30,440 nucleotides of DNA, from contig NZ_CP134199.1 in assembly GCF_031585635.1 (NCBI RefSeq), forward strand, positions 1 to 30,440, read 5' to 3'. Source of the stretch: Paraburkholderia sp. FT54 (GTDB lineage: Bacteria; Pseudomonadota; Gammaproteobacteria; Burkholderiales; Burkholderiaceae). The notes beneath the pieces were generated by a model. It was not told the DNA's origin and ran no database searches. It was given only the letters and a program-made list of their open reading frames with translations. The translations under genes and the position numbers were made by a program. Shown here piece by piece: positions 24,153-30,440 of this stretch. How positions within the stretch are numbered: position 1 is the stretch's first letter; every line of letters begins with the position of its first letter.

Positions 24153-24419
24153 GTGTGCAACTTTTGCCCTGTGCTCGTAGTGGATGGCAGCCGCCCGGGT
24201 CACCACGCAGGGCTGAGCGGACTGGTCCTATAATCCTCGAATTATATCGGCATCTCGTCATATGCTTTGCGTGGCGTCGCGTGACGCCAAGAGCTCCACG
24301 CCATTTTGAGTCGTCGACGCTCTAGGAACGGCACAAGGACAATCTTGTCCCTCGCGTCGGGCAAATGGTGGGGCCTGCTGTCTGAAAAGCTCGCCAAAAG
24401 CCCAGTTGCCTGAAGGCGT

Positions 24420-24925
24420 TGCAGCTCTTGTGCGTGCAGCCTTCGATGGTTTAGCCGAAGTCCAGAAAGACCTACTAAGCGGCGGGTTGCAACTCGCCCC
24501 TACCCTACGACCAAGCGCTTTCGCTGACCGAGCTGGTCGCCATGGTCAGCGGGCGTCGCATTGTGCTGATGCTCGACGCTTGGGAAAAATCGCCTTCGCT
24601 TCGATCCGAACTGGCCACGCTGGAAAGCTATCTACAGCACCCCGAGCAATGGCCACATACCAATGAAGCCAATCGTGGATTGATACACGCGAAGAGCTTC
24701 GTCAGAAAGCACACGACGTCCATGCTTCTCGATCCTCAGCCGAACAAGTAGCGCAAGCGCTCGTCAGCCGTGGCTTTGCGAAGGGCAAGCAGGGCGACTT
24801 CGACGGCGCGATCACCGACTAAACCGCCGTCATCAGGCTGCCCGGTGCGCCGACCGAACTGATTGCGCAGGCCATCATCACACTGCCCGGTGCCTTGCTG
24901 CATAAGGCTCTCCGGGTGCAGTAGG
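24420..24925 (+). pseudogene. Remnant of a large NTPase/TPR-repeat protein
   Basis: Broken reading frames retain recognisable pieces. 24522-24670 reads LTELVAMVSGRRIVLMLDAW, then EKSPSLRSELATLESYLQHP, as in the ATPase core of a large NTPase. 24745-24830 reads ALVSRGFAKGKQGDFDGAIT, then D and an in-frame stop where the TPR pattern (AITDYTAVI) expects Tyr. More TPR-like residues continue to about 24920. The frames shift between segments, so the gene is dead. It is probably the residue of a defence or signalling NTPase with TPRs. Confidence 0.55.
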
Positions 24926-24988
24926 CAAAAAACTGTCATTCCTAAATTGGGCATGGGATGGATTACAATTACACTCGTTGCGCCTGAT

Positions 24989-25064
24989 GGGGGGATAGCT
25001 CAGATGGGAGAGCGCGGCGTTCGCAACGCCGAGGTCGGGAGTTCGATCCTCCTTCCCTCCACCA
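24989..25064 (+). tRNA. tRNA-Ala, anticodon CGC
   Basis: All arms fold. The acceptor GGGGGGA pairs with TCCCTCC (one GU). The D arm is GCTC/GAGC and the anticodon stem is CGGCG/CGCCG, around loop TTCGCAA with anticodon CGC. The variable loop is five bases, the T loop is TTCGATC, and CCA is encoded (25062-25064). The gene is 76 bases. CGC reads the alanine codon GCG, abundant in this GC-rich DNA. A -10-like TACAAT lies about 20 bases upstream. Scored by eye, not by tRNAscan-SE. Confidence 0.92.
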
Positions 25065-25074
25065 AACACGGTTC

Positions 25075-25446
25075 ATGACCATAATCCCCGAACTGGCTGA
25101 AGAACTGCGGCGGATGGCCCTTATCAAGGCCGACCAGCGACGGCAGAAAGCCATCTGGCAGGAGCTGCGCGAGCTGCGGGCCAAGCTGCGCCCGATTGAT
25201 CGCGCGTGGTCCGATACGCGGCTCGCCCTGAAACAATACGAGTGGGATTACACGCACGTGGTCCCGCAACTTCAGGAGCGGGAGGCCCAGCTGCTGGATG
25301 AGATACGCCCGTTCCTCCGGCAAATTGACGCGCTGGAGAAGGAGGCCCGGCGGCTGGACCGCAAGATACGCAAAGCGCAGCAAGCTAGTGAGCGCACGCC
25401 GGCAGGTCCGGCCGGATCGAGCACACGTACGCCTGCAAGCCCTTGA
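25075..25446 (+). CDS. Coiled-coil ORF immediately downstream of the tRNA
   Basis: 123 residues, ATG 10 bases after the tRNA CCA end; no ribosome binding site is visible. The composition is that of a long charged coiled coil (ELAEELRRMALIKADQRRQK; QLQEREAQLLDEIRPFLRQI; LEKEARRLDRKIRKAQQ). It overlaps the end of the antitoxin remnant at 25385 in the convergent direction. Clear GC-rich codon bias suggests it was coding. It may have been cut off from its original promoter. Confidence 0.45.
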   Translation: MTIIPELAEELRRMALIKADQRRQKAIWQELRELRAKLRPIDRAWSDTRLALKQYEWDYTHVVPQLQEREAQLLDEIRPFLRQIDALEKEARRLDRKIRKAQQASERTPAGPAGSSTRTPASP

Positions 25447-25669
25447 GCTTGTCTATTTCCCGTTGGTCGTCACCGGCAACCCCGAAAACGCGGCTCGCAA
25501 CCGGTCCGTCGCGAAACTGACCACGCAGCATGTTCGATAGTTTCGGCTGCGTCATTCCGAGCACTTCGGCGGCCATCCTTTCGAACGTCGCCACGTTACT
25601 ATTCTCGCGGTGGCTGCGCTCGAGGTAGTCCTGAGCCTTCAGTCTGCAGGCGAACACGCTCGTTGGCAC
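25385..25669 (-). pseudogene. Partial duplicate of the adjacent antitoxin
   Basis: The frame contains AAEVLGMTQPKLSNMLRGQF, identical to the HTH of the intact antitoxin at 25760-26089. The identity is a 65-base exact repeat (25510-25574 and 25888-25952). On both sides the sequence diverges into unrelated residues (KAQDYLERSHRENSN before, DGPVASRVFGVAGDD after). It is best read as a recombinant scrap, though an expressed dominant-negative HTH is possible. Confidence 0.5.
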
Positions 25670-25952
25670 GGTGCCGGCGGTGCCAGGCGGATTTGTCGGC
25701 GGCTTCGCCGGCGCTGATCGTGTGGCCGAATATCGTCGGCGCTTTCTTGCGGCTGCGGGTTAAGCATGCGACTCGAACACGACTTCGACGCGTCCAGCTT
25801 TCGTGGAGCGGCGTGCTGGCCCGACGACGATTTGCACGTTGCGTCCGAGCTTCGCAAGGCACTCAAGCATCTTTGCCTCGCTGATTCCGCGAAACTGACC
25901 ACGCAGCATGTTCGATAGTTTCGGCTGCGTCATTCCGAGCACTTCGGCGGCC
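25510..25952. repeat. 65-base exact direct repeat, 378 bases apart
   Basis: Bases 25510-25574 and 25888-25952 are identical and both encode the antitoxin HTH on the minus strand. The next base differs at each end. Homologous recombination here would delete the 378 bases between, including the end of the intact antitoxin. Confidence 0.85.
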
Positions 25953-26089
25953 CGCATCTGCGTCCATTTCCGAGCCTTGATGATTTCCGCAATCTTCGTT
26001 GCGAGTTGCGCCTTTACCAGCATTCCGCCAGCATCAGGCACGCCTAAATCGGCATACACATTACCGCTGCTTTCTTCGATCTCGATCAT
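25760..26089 (-). CDS. HTH antitoxin of a toxin-antitoxin pair
   Basis: 109 residues from the ATG at 26089-26087, overlapping the toxin stop (ATGA). N-terminus EIEESSGNVYADLGVPDAGG, then an XRE domain: ATKIAEIIKARKWTQMRAAE, VLGMTQPKLSNMLRGQFRGI, EAKMLECLAKLGRNVQIVVG. This matches XRE antitoxins paired with Gp49-like/RelE toxins. The toxin-first order is of the HigBA-2 kind. It should neutralise the toxin and repress the operon at the AT-rich operator near 26456-26483. Confidence 0.88.
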   Translation of the reverse strand: MIEIEESSGNVYADLGVPDAGGMLVKAQLATKIAEIIKARKWTQMRAAEVLGMTQPKLSNMLRGQFRGISEAKMLECLAKLGRNVQIVVGPARRSTKAGRVEVVFESHA

Positions 26090-26448
26090 TTTGCGACTCC
26101 TTTCGCATGATCCTCGGCCGCCTTCAGTCGGCTCCGAATGACGTCCATGTCCGGCTTCGGCGTTGCGATGCCGTGCGCGGACTTCTTCTGGAAACAATGC
26201 AGCACATAGACGCTTCCCGCCAACTTCACCGTGTACACCGCGCGGTATGTGCCGCCTTCGGCCGATTCCACAACCTCGATCACGCCCGCCGATCCAAAGC
26301 CCGATAGCGGTTTCGCGGCCGCGTGCTTTGATCCTGCTTGCGCCAGATGTAGCGCATATCCAAATGTGTCCTTGACGGCCTCGGGCATCGCCATCAAATC
26401 CTTCTTGGCGGATCCGATCCAGTGCAGCTTTTTGGGCTTTTTCTCCAT
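26086..26448 (-). CDS. RelE/HigB-like (phage Gp49-type) toxin
   Basis: 120 residues from ATG at 26448-26446. Pattern KKLHWIGSAKKDLMAMPEAV, DTFGYALHLAQAGSKH, KPLSGFGSAGVIEVVESAEG, TYRAVYTVKLAGSVYVLHCF, QKKSAHGIATPKPDMDVIRS is the Gp49-like family of RelE-fold endoribonucleases. It precedes and overlaps its antitoxin. The promoter has -35 TTGCGA and -10 TATAAT with a 16-base spacer directly upstream. Confidence 0.88.
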   Translation of the reverse strand: MEKKPKKLHWIGSAKKDLMAMPEAVKDTFGYALHLAQAGSKHAAAKPLSGFGSAGVIEVVESAEGGTYRAVYTVKLAGSVYVLHCFQKKSAHGIATPKPDMDVIRSRLKAAEDHAKGVAK

Positions 26449-26455
26449 GCCCGAA

Positions 26456-26483
26456 ATTATATCTATATAGGTATAAATCGCAA
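26456..26483 (-). promoter_or_regulatory. Promoter and AT-rich operator of the toxin-antitoxin pair
   Basis: On the minus strand there is TTGCGA (26483-26478), 16 bases, then TATAAT (26461-26456). The spacer holds the near-palindrome TATACCTATATAGATATA, a likely antitoxin operator. Confidence 0.65.
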
Positions 26484-26829
26484 GCGCACTGCCCCGCCCT
26501 GCTCGGTGCGTCGGCCGTACCGGGCAATACGCGAGCGGCTCGCGGACGCGCCGCAGGACGGCTCGGCAGAGTGTCGGCAATGGCTGTGCGTGCCCGACGA
26601 TCGCCGGACGGCTACAGGGGCGCTTATTAGGGCCGGGTGCGCCGGGCGATTGCCATCCAGTGAGACCGGCGTTGCGGCGATACCCTCTGGCGAGATGGCT
26701 GTCAGGAGATACCGATCTTTACGGCGGGCCAGCTCGCGTGGGCGAGCATGTAGAGGCTACAGTGTTCTGTCATTTCGATGTCTATACGCGACGCTTGTCG
26801 CCGCTCGGCAGAATAGGTCCCGCTGCATT
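26484..26829. other. Gene-free stretch, possibly with a T5orf172-like fragment
   Basis: No intact gene. On the minus strand 26773-26702 reads LYMLAHASWPAVKIGIS and then a stop. The LYxL...VKIGIS pattern recalls the start of GIY-YIG/T5orf172 domains, and arginine-rich residues continue after the stop. This could be a relic. The match is short and uncertain. Confidence 0.3.
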
Positions 26830-26847
26830 GGTGTACAAATCCCCGGT
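26830..26847 (-). repeat. Lone inverted iteron at the 3' end of rep
   Basis: GGTGTACAAATCCCCGGT (26830-26847) matches the reverse complement of the iteron at 27887-27904 with one mismatch. It touches the rep stop codon (26849-26847). The main iteron set lies upstream of rep. Confidence 0.6.
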
Positions 26848-27599
26848 CAGAAGGCGAGAGCCATTTGCTCATTCGGGCGAAACCTGAAGCGCAACCCTAC
26901 GACCTTGCGACCGTTTTTTGTCGGCGTCCAATCGACGATCAGGCCGTTCTTTTCGCTCAATTCTTTGACGGCCGGATCGATGACGCGGCGGCGCAGCTCC
27001 TTGAAGTTCGTCCGGTAGTTCTGTGGCGCGTCCATCGCGTGTTCAAACTCTTCGAGAGTGGGTTCCCATTTGCCAGCCCCGTTCCAGCTTTTCAAGTTCT
27101 CGAATAGGCGCCACGAATAAACACTGCGCAGCGCAGCCGCGTGCTTCAACTTGTATGTCGTGAATTCCTGCCGCAAGCAGAACAGGTATGGGCGCACGTC
27201 GGGGTGCCAAGTGATTGTCACGGTCCCCTGCCCCTTCGAGTACTTAGCCCGCAACAGCCACGCATGCTTGATTTCGTCCCCTTTCCGGTCCCGATCAGGC
27301 CGCACAATCAGTTTCGTCAACAGCTTGTCGGCGCCGTCCTGTAGCTGCTCATAGGCTGTATCCAAGCTGATATCAAAGGTCTCCGCATACTCCATGGCAG
27401 ACAGCTTCACGGTCCAGAATTTTTCCTCAGTCAACGCGCGGCCGTCCGTCGTATCACTCGCCGCGAGCCCAGCGGCGATCATTCGCTTCTCGGAGAGGTT
27501 TAGGTTGTGTGAGGCGCGGACGATGATATTCGCCATCGTCACCTGTCGATCGGCAATCGCCGTTTGGCTGTTAGGCTTGGCTGTGAGGGTCTTCGTCAT
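26847..27599 (-). CDS. Rep_3-family (RepB/RepA) replication initiator
   Basis: 250 residues. Start ATG at 27599-27597 with poor ribosome binding site. Two winged-helix domains of the Rep_3 type: NIIVRASHNLNLSEKRMIAA and VKLSAMEYAETFDISLDTAY in the first; RQEFTTYKLKHAAALRSVYS, WRLFENLK and ELRRRVIDPAVKELSEKNGL, then WTPTKNGRKVVGLRFRFRP, in the second. It binds the upstream iterons as monomer to start replication and, as dimer, the inverted iteron halves to repress itself. That mode is known for the family. Confidence 0.93.
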   Translation of the reverse strand: MTKTLTAKPNSQTAIADRQVTMANIIVRASHNLNLSEKRMIAAGLAASDTTDGRALTEEKFWTVKLSAMEYAETFDISLDTAYEQLQDGADKLLTKLIVRPDRDRKGDEIKHAWLLRAKYSKGQGTVTITWHPDVRPYLFCLRQEFTTYKLKHAAALRSVYSWRLFENLKSWNGAGKWEPTLEEFEHAMDAPQNYRTNFKELRRRVIDPAVKELSEKNGLIVDWTPTKNGRKVVGLRFRFRPNEQMALAF

Positions 27600-27610
27600 G
27601 GCGCCGGCGG

Positions 27611-27654
27611 AAAGGTGGACGTTCCGCGATTATGTACACCATTTAGAAAGGTGG
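27611..27654. promoter_or_regulatory. Inverted iteron half-sites in the rep leader
   Basis: AAAGGTGG occurs at 27611-27618 and 27647-27654. It is the reverse complement of the CCACCTTT ends of the iterons. Positioned just before the rep start, this is the expected operator for Rep dimers. Confidence 0.6.
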
Positions 27655-27676
27655 CAATCTTTGCGTCGAGTACACC

Positions 27677-27703
27677 TGTGAATAACTGATCGTCCCTGTG
27701 GAC
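27677..27703. other. DnaA boxes of the origin
   Basis: TGTGAATAA (27677-27685) is the reverse complement of TTATTCACA, a full match to TTATNCACA. TGTGGACAA (27697 on) is a one-mismatch box. Both lie between the rep promoter and the iterons, as in other iteron origins. Confidence 0.65.
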
Positions 27704-27704
27704 A

Positions 27705-27908
27705 ACGCCGGGAATTTGTCCCATAGACCGGGAAAACTGCCACCTTTTACCGGGGAAACTGCCACCTTTGAACCGGGAATTCGTACACCTTTGCGCCCGG
27801 AAACCGTTGCCTGGTAAGGCTCTCAGGACGACTAAAACGGTTATAAAACGGAAAACGTATACAAAACGAGCGGCGGCCCCACGCAAACCGGGGATCTGTA
27901 CACCATAG
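27705..27908 (+). repeat. oriV iteron array
   Basis: 22-base iterons of the form ACCGGGRAAACTGCCACCTT occur at 27727-27748, 27749-27770 and 27772-27793. Degenerate copies begin at about 27707 and 27795, and a further good copy is at 27887-27908. An AT-rich segment (27830-27866) lies between the last two and could be the melting region. The tandem spacing of 22-23 bases places sites on one face of the helix. Confidence 0.8.
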
Positions 27909-28364
27909 GGACTCGACTTACTCAGGTCGGTCTGCGTGACTCATCGTTCATCCCGCGTCCGCCCGTGGACAACAGCGCTGCCCACACTGACGTGTGGACA
28001 GCCCCGGCTCGTTGGCCGGGGTACCGCAGTTGCCCACCCGTCTCCCCGCGACGTTTTGCCTACGGCCTGACGCGCGCTGCGCGCTTGCCTTAATGAGATA
28101 GCTTTTCGACCTTAAAACCCAGCATCAGCTCATGGCAGGCGGCTCGATGCCAGTCTGCCGGGAACCGGCGGAGTGAATGAGCTCGGCCCACTGCTCGGCG
28201 TCCATCTCCTCCGAGATCGCATCCATGTCATCGGGGTCAGCGTACGGAGTCGCAACCCGGGCCTGACGGCGGCTACTTGCGTCTGCAGGACGCAACACTG
28301 TGGCGCAAAAACTCCGAAAAACCTAAGCGTGTGTGTTCTTCCATCTGTACGATGTACTCCGCCG
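27909..28364. other. Stretch between origin and partition locus, no firm gene
   Basis: GTGGACA words (27964, 27994) may be weak DnaA sites. A GCCCCGGCTCGTTGGCCGGGG hairpin-like segment lies near 28000-28021. On the minus strand a small acidic frame ends at 28125 (DDMDAISEEMDAEQWAELIH...); it has only a GTG or an internal ATG and no ribosome binding site, so I do not call it a gene. Confidence 0.4.
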
Positions 28365-28369
28365 ATACC

Positions 28370-28449
28370 TGTTAGGTACCAGGTAGCAACCGGGAATCTG
28401 TTCGGCACCTAAGAGCTATCGGGAAGCTACCGGATACCAAGCAGCAACC
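28370..28449 (+). promoter_or_regulatory. Candidate centromere/operator repeats upstream of parA
   Basis: TACCAGGTAGCAACC (28377-28391) and TACCAAGCAGCAACC (28435-28449) match at 13 of 15 bases. Shorter variants (CACCTAAGAG, ACCAAATAG, GATACC) fill the interval. Similar words (CACCAAATAGGTACCAAG) reappear just after the partner gene, near 29540-29557. Arrays of this kind flank parA operons as parS and operator sites. Confidence 0.55.
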
Positions 28450-28504
28450 AAATAGATAGCTGGCTGGTGCCAGTGTCACAGTGGACGAAAAAGGAAGAAC
28501 TCGA

Positions 28505-29188
28505 ATGCCCACTATCGTTTTTGTTAGCCCGAAGGGCGGCGCCGGCAAAACCACTTCGGCGCTTGTGCTTGCAGAGCAAATCGCGCGCTCGGTGCCCGTC
28601 ACGGTCATCGACGCGGATCCGAACCATCCCATCAAGACATGGGCGGGCGGCCCGAACACCCCGACGAATCTGACCGTCGTTTCGAACGCCGACGAAGAGA
28701 ACATGATCGACGTGATCGAGGAGGCGGCCTCACGCACGCCGTTCGTCCTCGTCGACCTCGAGGGCACTGCCGCGAAGATCGTGCTGTTGGCCGTCAGTCA
28801 GGCCGATCTCGTGATCGTTCCGACACAGGGGTCGCAGCTGGACGCCGCGCAGGCGTCGCGCGCTCTGCGTGTGATCAAACAGCAAGAGAAAATGTCTCGG
28901 CGAGCCGTGCCGTACGGGGTGCTCATCACGCGCACTAACCCGGTCATCCGCACGCGCACGACGTCGCATCTGGCGAACGCTTTCCGCGAGGCCAGCATCA
29001 ACTTGTTCGAGACTGAGCTCCATGAGCGCGAGGCGTTCAAGGCGCTTTTTGCCTTCAATCAGCCGCTGTCCCACCTGGATCCGAAAGACGTCAGCAACGT
29101 CGACAAGGCTGTGGCGAACGCTGAGGCATACGCGAACGAGGTGATTGATCTGCTGCGCCGCGCGAGCCAGCCGCAGGAGGCCGCATGA
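28505..29188 (+). CDS. parA: ParA-family partition ATPase
   Basis: 227 residues from ATG at 28505, with AAGGAAG seven bases upstream; a GTG at 28481 is unlikely. The deviant Walker A motif SPKGGAGKTTSALVLAE is at residues 8-24. VTVIDADPNHP (about 38-48) and VLVDLEGTA (about 84) follow. No N-terminal HTH is present, so this is a small type Ib ParA such as those that pair with ParG-like partners. It positions plasmid copies over the nucleoid. It overlaps the next gene by four bases. Confidence 0.93.
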   Translation: MPTIVFVSPKGGAGKTTSALVLAEQIARSVPVTVIDADPNHPIKTWAGGPNTPTNLTVVSNADEENMIDVIEEAASRTPFVLVDLEGTAAKIVLLAVSQADLVIVPTQGSQLDAAQASRALRVIKQQEKMSRRAVPYGVLITRTNPVIRTRTTSHLANAFREASINLFETELHEREAFKALFAFNQPLSHLDPKDVSNVDKAVANAEAYANEVIDLLRRASQPQEAA

Positions 29189-29526
29189 GCGAACGCGCGA
29201 ATCCTCTGGAGGGCCTTAACCTCGCCGACGAATTCCCGGTTAAGGCGCCGCGTGAGAGAAAGCCTAGGTTACCGCCCGAGGCTATCGAAAAACTGTCGCA
29301 AGACAACGACTTCCCGAGCCGACAGCCCGCGCTGGCGACGCCTGCGGAGCCAGCCCGCAAACAGCGACGCTATACGACAGGTCGGAACGTGCAGATTCCG
29401 GTGAAGGGCACTGCGGAGACAAAGGCGTTGCTGGAGGCGCTGGCCGACGAACTGCAGGAGCCATACGGTGAAGTCATAGCACGTGCGCTCGCGGCACTCC
29501 GGCGTGAATTGGACGGGACTCGGTAG
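29185..29526 (+). CDS. Small ParA partner, RHH-like centromere-binding protein
   Basis: 113 residues, ATGA overlap with parA. The N-terminal 60 residues are disordered and basic/proline-rich. The C-terminal domain (RRYTTGRNVQIPVKGTAETK, ALLEALADELQEPYGEVIAR, ALAALRREL) has the strand-helix-helix pattern of ribbon-helix-helix proteins like ParG. It should bind the repeats near 28377 and 29540 and stimulate ParA through its flexible N-terminus. Confidence 0.8.
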   Translation: MSERANPLEGLNLADEFPVKAPRERKPRLPPEAIEKLSQDNDFPSRQPALATPAEPARKQRRYTTGRNVQIPVKGTAETKALLEALADELQEPYGEVIARALAALRRELDGTR

Positions 29527-29760
29527 GGAACTTGTGGGGCACCAAATAGGTACCAAGCCGGTATCCGACAGATATCTCGCGGTCCAAAAGGGCAGTGCGT
29601 TCGAGCCGCGCCCCTAGCGTGCTGTCTCCCCGGATGGCCCGCCAGGCCATTCTCCCCTTATGTCGTTTGGGGAGCGCCTGGAGCCCGGCACCTGCAACGC
29701 TGCATGGATTTTAGTTAGGGTTTATACTAATCCCGTCTCCTCCATGTCTCCACATGGATT
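29527..29760. other. Post-partition intergenic region with possible small RNA promoter
   Basis: Centromere-like words lie at 29540-29557. CTCCCC...GGGGAG arms are near 29652-29675. A good -10 (TATACT, 29723-29728) with a poor -35 lies upstream of a 6-base hairpin (29742-29757: CCATGT/ACATGG) and then the terminator at 29761-29790. A transcript of about 55 bases with two stem-loops could arise. This is a hypothesis. Confidence 0.35.
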
Positions 29761-29790
29761 AAGCCCGCCTCACTGAGGTGGGCTTTTTTT
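29761..29790 (+). terminator. Intrinsic terminator after the partition operon
   Basis: AAGCCCGCCTC (29761-29771), three-base loop, GAGGTGGGCTT (29775-29785), then a run of T to 29790. Eleven paired bases with one GU. It ends parA-operon transcription or a short RNA. Confidence 0.85.
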
Positions 29791-29944
29791 CTTGCCGGCC
29801 GGCGAGGATCTCGCCCCCAGGACGTCCGGCAAAAATGCCGGCCATGTCCAGTGACACTCCATGTGGTTCGCTGTTCCGTTGAACTGACACCTGGACGTCC
29901 TGCAGGATTCTGGACGAGTGCGCACCGACCATTGCCGGTGGAGA
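29791..29944. other. Hairpin-containing spacer before the junction-spanning gene
   Basis: CCGGCA/TGCCGG arms (29826-29841) form a small hairpin. GGACGTCC occurs twice (29820-29827, 29893-29900). No gene is supported. Confidence 0.4.
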
Positions 29945-30440
29945 TTATTTTTCGTTACGGTGCCGGTCGATGTAACGGTTAAATGCGGCCTCGTCGTCGT
30001 AAAGGGACCGCGTAAGCGTGTCATCGGCCCAGTCGATCAGGCACTCGATCACCGCGCGCCTAGACAGGCCAAAGTGCGCGACCAGCCGCTCCAGCGCGAA
30101 AATCCGGGTGCCATTCATCGTCAGGTGAAGACGCCGCTCGCCCGAATCGTCCTCCGGACGCGGAAGCCGTCCGAAGACCGCCGCCACGTCCGAAGGAGCG
30201 CGGGCCGACGGCGTCGCCCGTGACACTATCTCAACCTCGTGCCGCGCCTTCGCCAGTTCGCCCCGCAACTGCTCGCACTCCCGCACTAGGGCGTCATGGG
30301 CCTCGGAAGCCAGTGTGTCAATTTTCGTTACGGTAACGGATTTTGTGCGAGCGCCATGCCGGGCGCGCCACGCGGCCTGGCGTTCGGCGTTCGACAGCGC
30401 ATCAGGCTTTCGTGGCCGGCCACGGCCACGTTTTTCCGCT
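29945..30440 (-). CDS. Plasmid regulator-like protein, C-terminal 165 residues (gene continues at 35..1 across the circle)
   Basis: Reading from 30440 down, this frame has no stop until 29945. Joined to bases 35..1 it gives one 176-residue protein with an ATG at 35-33 and a GGAAGG ribosome binding site upstream. The N-terminal part is basic and AT-hook-like (RGRGRPRKPDALS, then AERQAAWRARH). A short coiled segment follows (VRECEQLRGELAKARHEVE). The C-terminal part, RLHLTMNGTRIFALERLV to the end, looks like a small helical or ribbon-helix-helix-like DNA-binding domain (LSRRAVIECLIDWADD). The promoter carries two GTTAC/GTAAC palindromes, so autoregulation is likely. A GTTACGGTAAC element also lies inside the gene near 30326. 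I do not recognise a named family. A plasmid transcriptional regulator is an inference from composition and promoter layout. Confidence 0.7.
   Translation of the reverse strand, partial: AEKRGRGRPRKPDALSNAERQAAWRARHGARTKSVTVTKIDTLASEAHDALVRECEQLRGELAKARHEVEIVSRATPSARAPSDVAAVFGRLPRPEDDSGERRLHLTMNGTRIFALERLVAHFGLSRRAVIECLIDWADDTLTRSLYDDEAAFNRYIDRHRNEK

Noticed and set aside
26422..27018. 198-codon plus-strand frame over rep and its downstream region
   Set aside because: Antisense to the end of rep, no ribosome site, no recognisable domain.
27705..27908. CRISPR array
   Set aside because: Repeats are adjacent, about 22 bases, with no unique spacers and next to a Rep_3 gene; they are iterons.
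28125..28298. Small acidic minus-strand frame upstream of parA
   Set aside because: Only a GTG or an internal ATG, no ribosome site, and no family. Kept as a note only.

Overview
The window looks like a complete circular plasmid of about 30.4 kb from a member of the Burkholderiales, most likely Burkholderia sensu lato (Paraburkholderia, Caballeronia or Burkholderia). Three things suggest this. Base composition is GC-rich with strong GC3 bias. The protein families present (Rep_3 initiator, ParA plus a small RHH-like partner, a SFARVGA-type tyrosine recombinase, P63C, DUF2188) are ones I associate with that group. One reading frame also runs cleanly across the joined ends of the window: a 176-residue gene starts at base 35 on the minus strand, leaves the window at base 1, re-enters at base 30440 and stops at 29945. 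Host and circularity are inferences from sequence alone.

Layout, clockwise. (1) 36-4700 is a relic mobilisation region. Two TraK-like genes run left, a TraJ/MobC-like relaxosome gene runs right, and between them lies an RP4-like oriT candidate (inverted repeat, nine bases, ATCCTG). No relaxase is present. A second, inverted and diverged copy of the oriT-like element lies at 4555-4600. Between the two copies sit an XRE regulator, a protein with a HigA-like C-terminal domain, a zinc-ribbon protein and a DEDDh exonuclease-like protein. (2) 4862-8686 holds a divergent small regulator and an overlapping three-gene operon: a large serine recombinase lacking the usual zinc ribbon, followed by two different ParB/RepB-like proteins. 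This is the best candidate for an undescribed system. (3) 8729-17269 is accessory: a P63C protein and a divergent winged-helix protein, an Abi_2/HEPN abortive-infection protein, several unknowns, a higB-higA module whose antitoxin is fused to an ImmA/IrrE peptidase domain, two small proteins and a tyrosine recombinase. (4) 17507-24152 is a complete type I restriction-modification operon on the minus strand (hsdM, hsdS, an Abi_C-type gene, hsdR) with overlapping genes. (5) 24400-26500 holds gene debris, a plasmid-borne tRNA-Ala(CGC), a coiled-coil ORF and a RelE/HigB-type toxin-antitoxin pair with a partial antitoxin duplication. (6) 26830-29791 is the backbone: a Rep_3 initiator, iterons and DnaA boxes upstream of it, a candidate centromere, parA and a small partition partner, and a strong terminator.

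Taken together this is a small, stable, non-self-transmissible plasmid. It replicates by iteron/Rep control and segregates with ParA. It is held by at least two toxin-antitoxin modules and carries several defence functions (type I R-M, Abi_2, Abi_C). It could plausibly be mobilised in trans if a compatible MOBP relaxase recognises its oriT.
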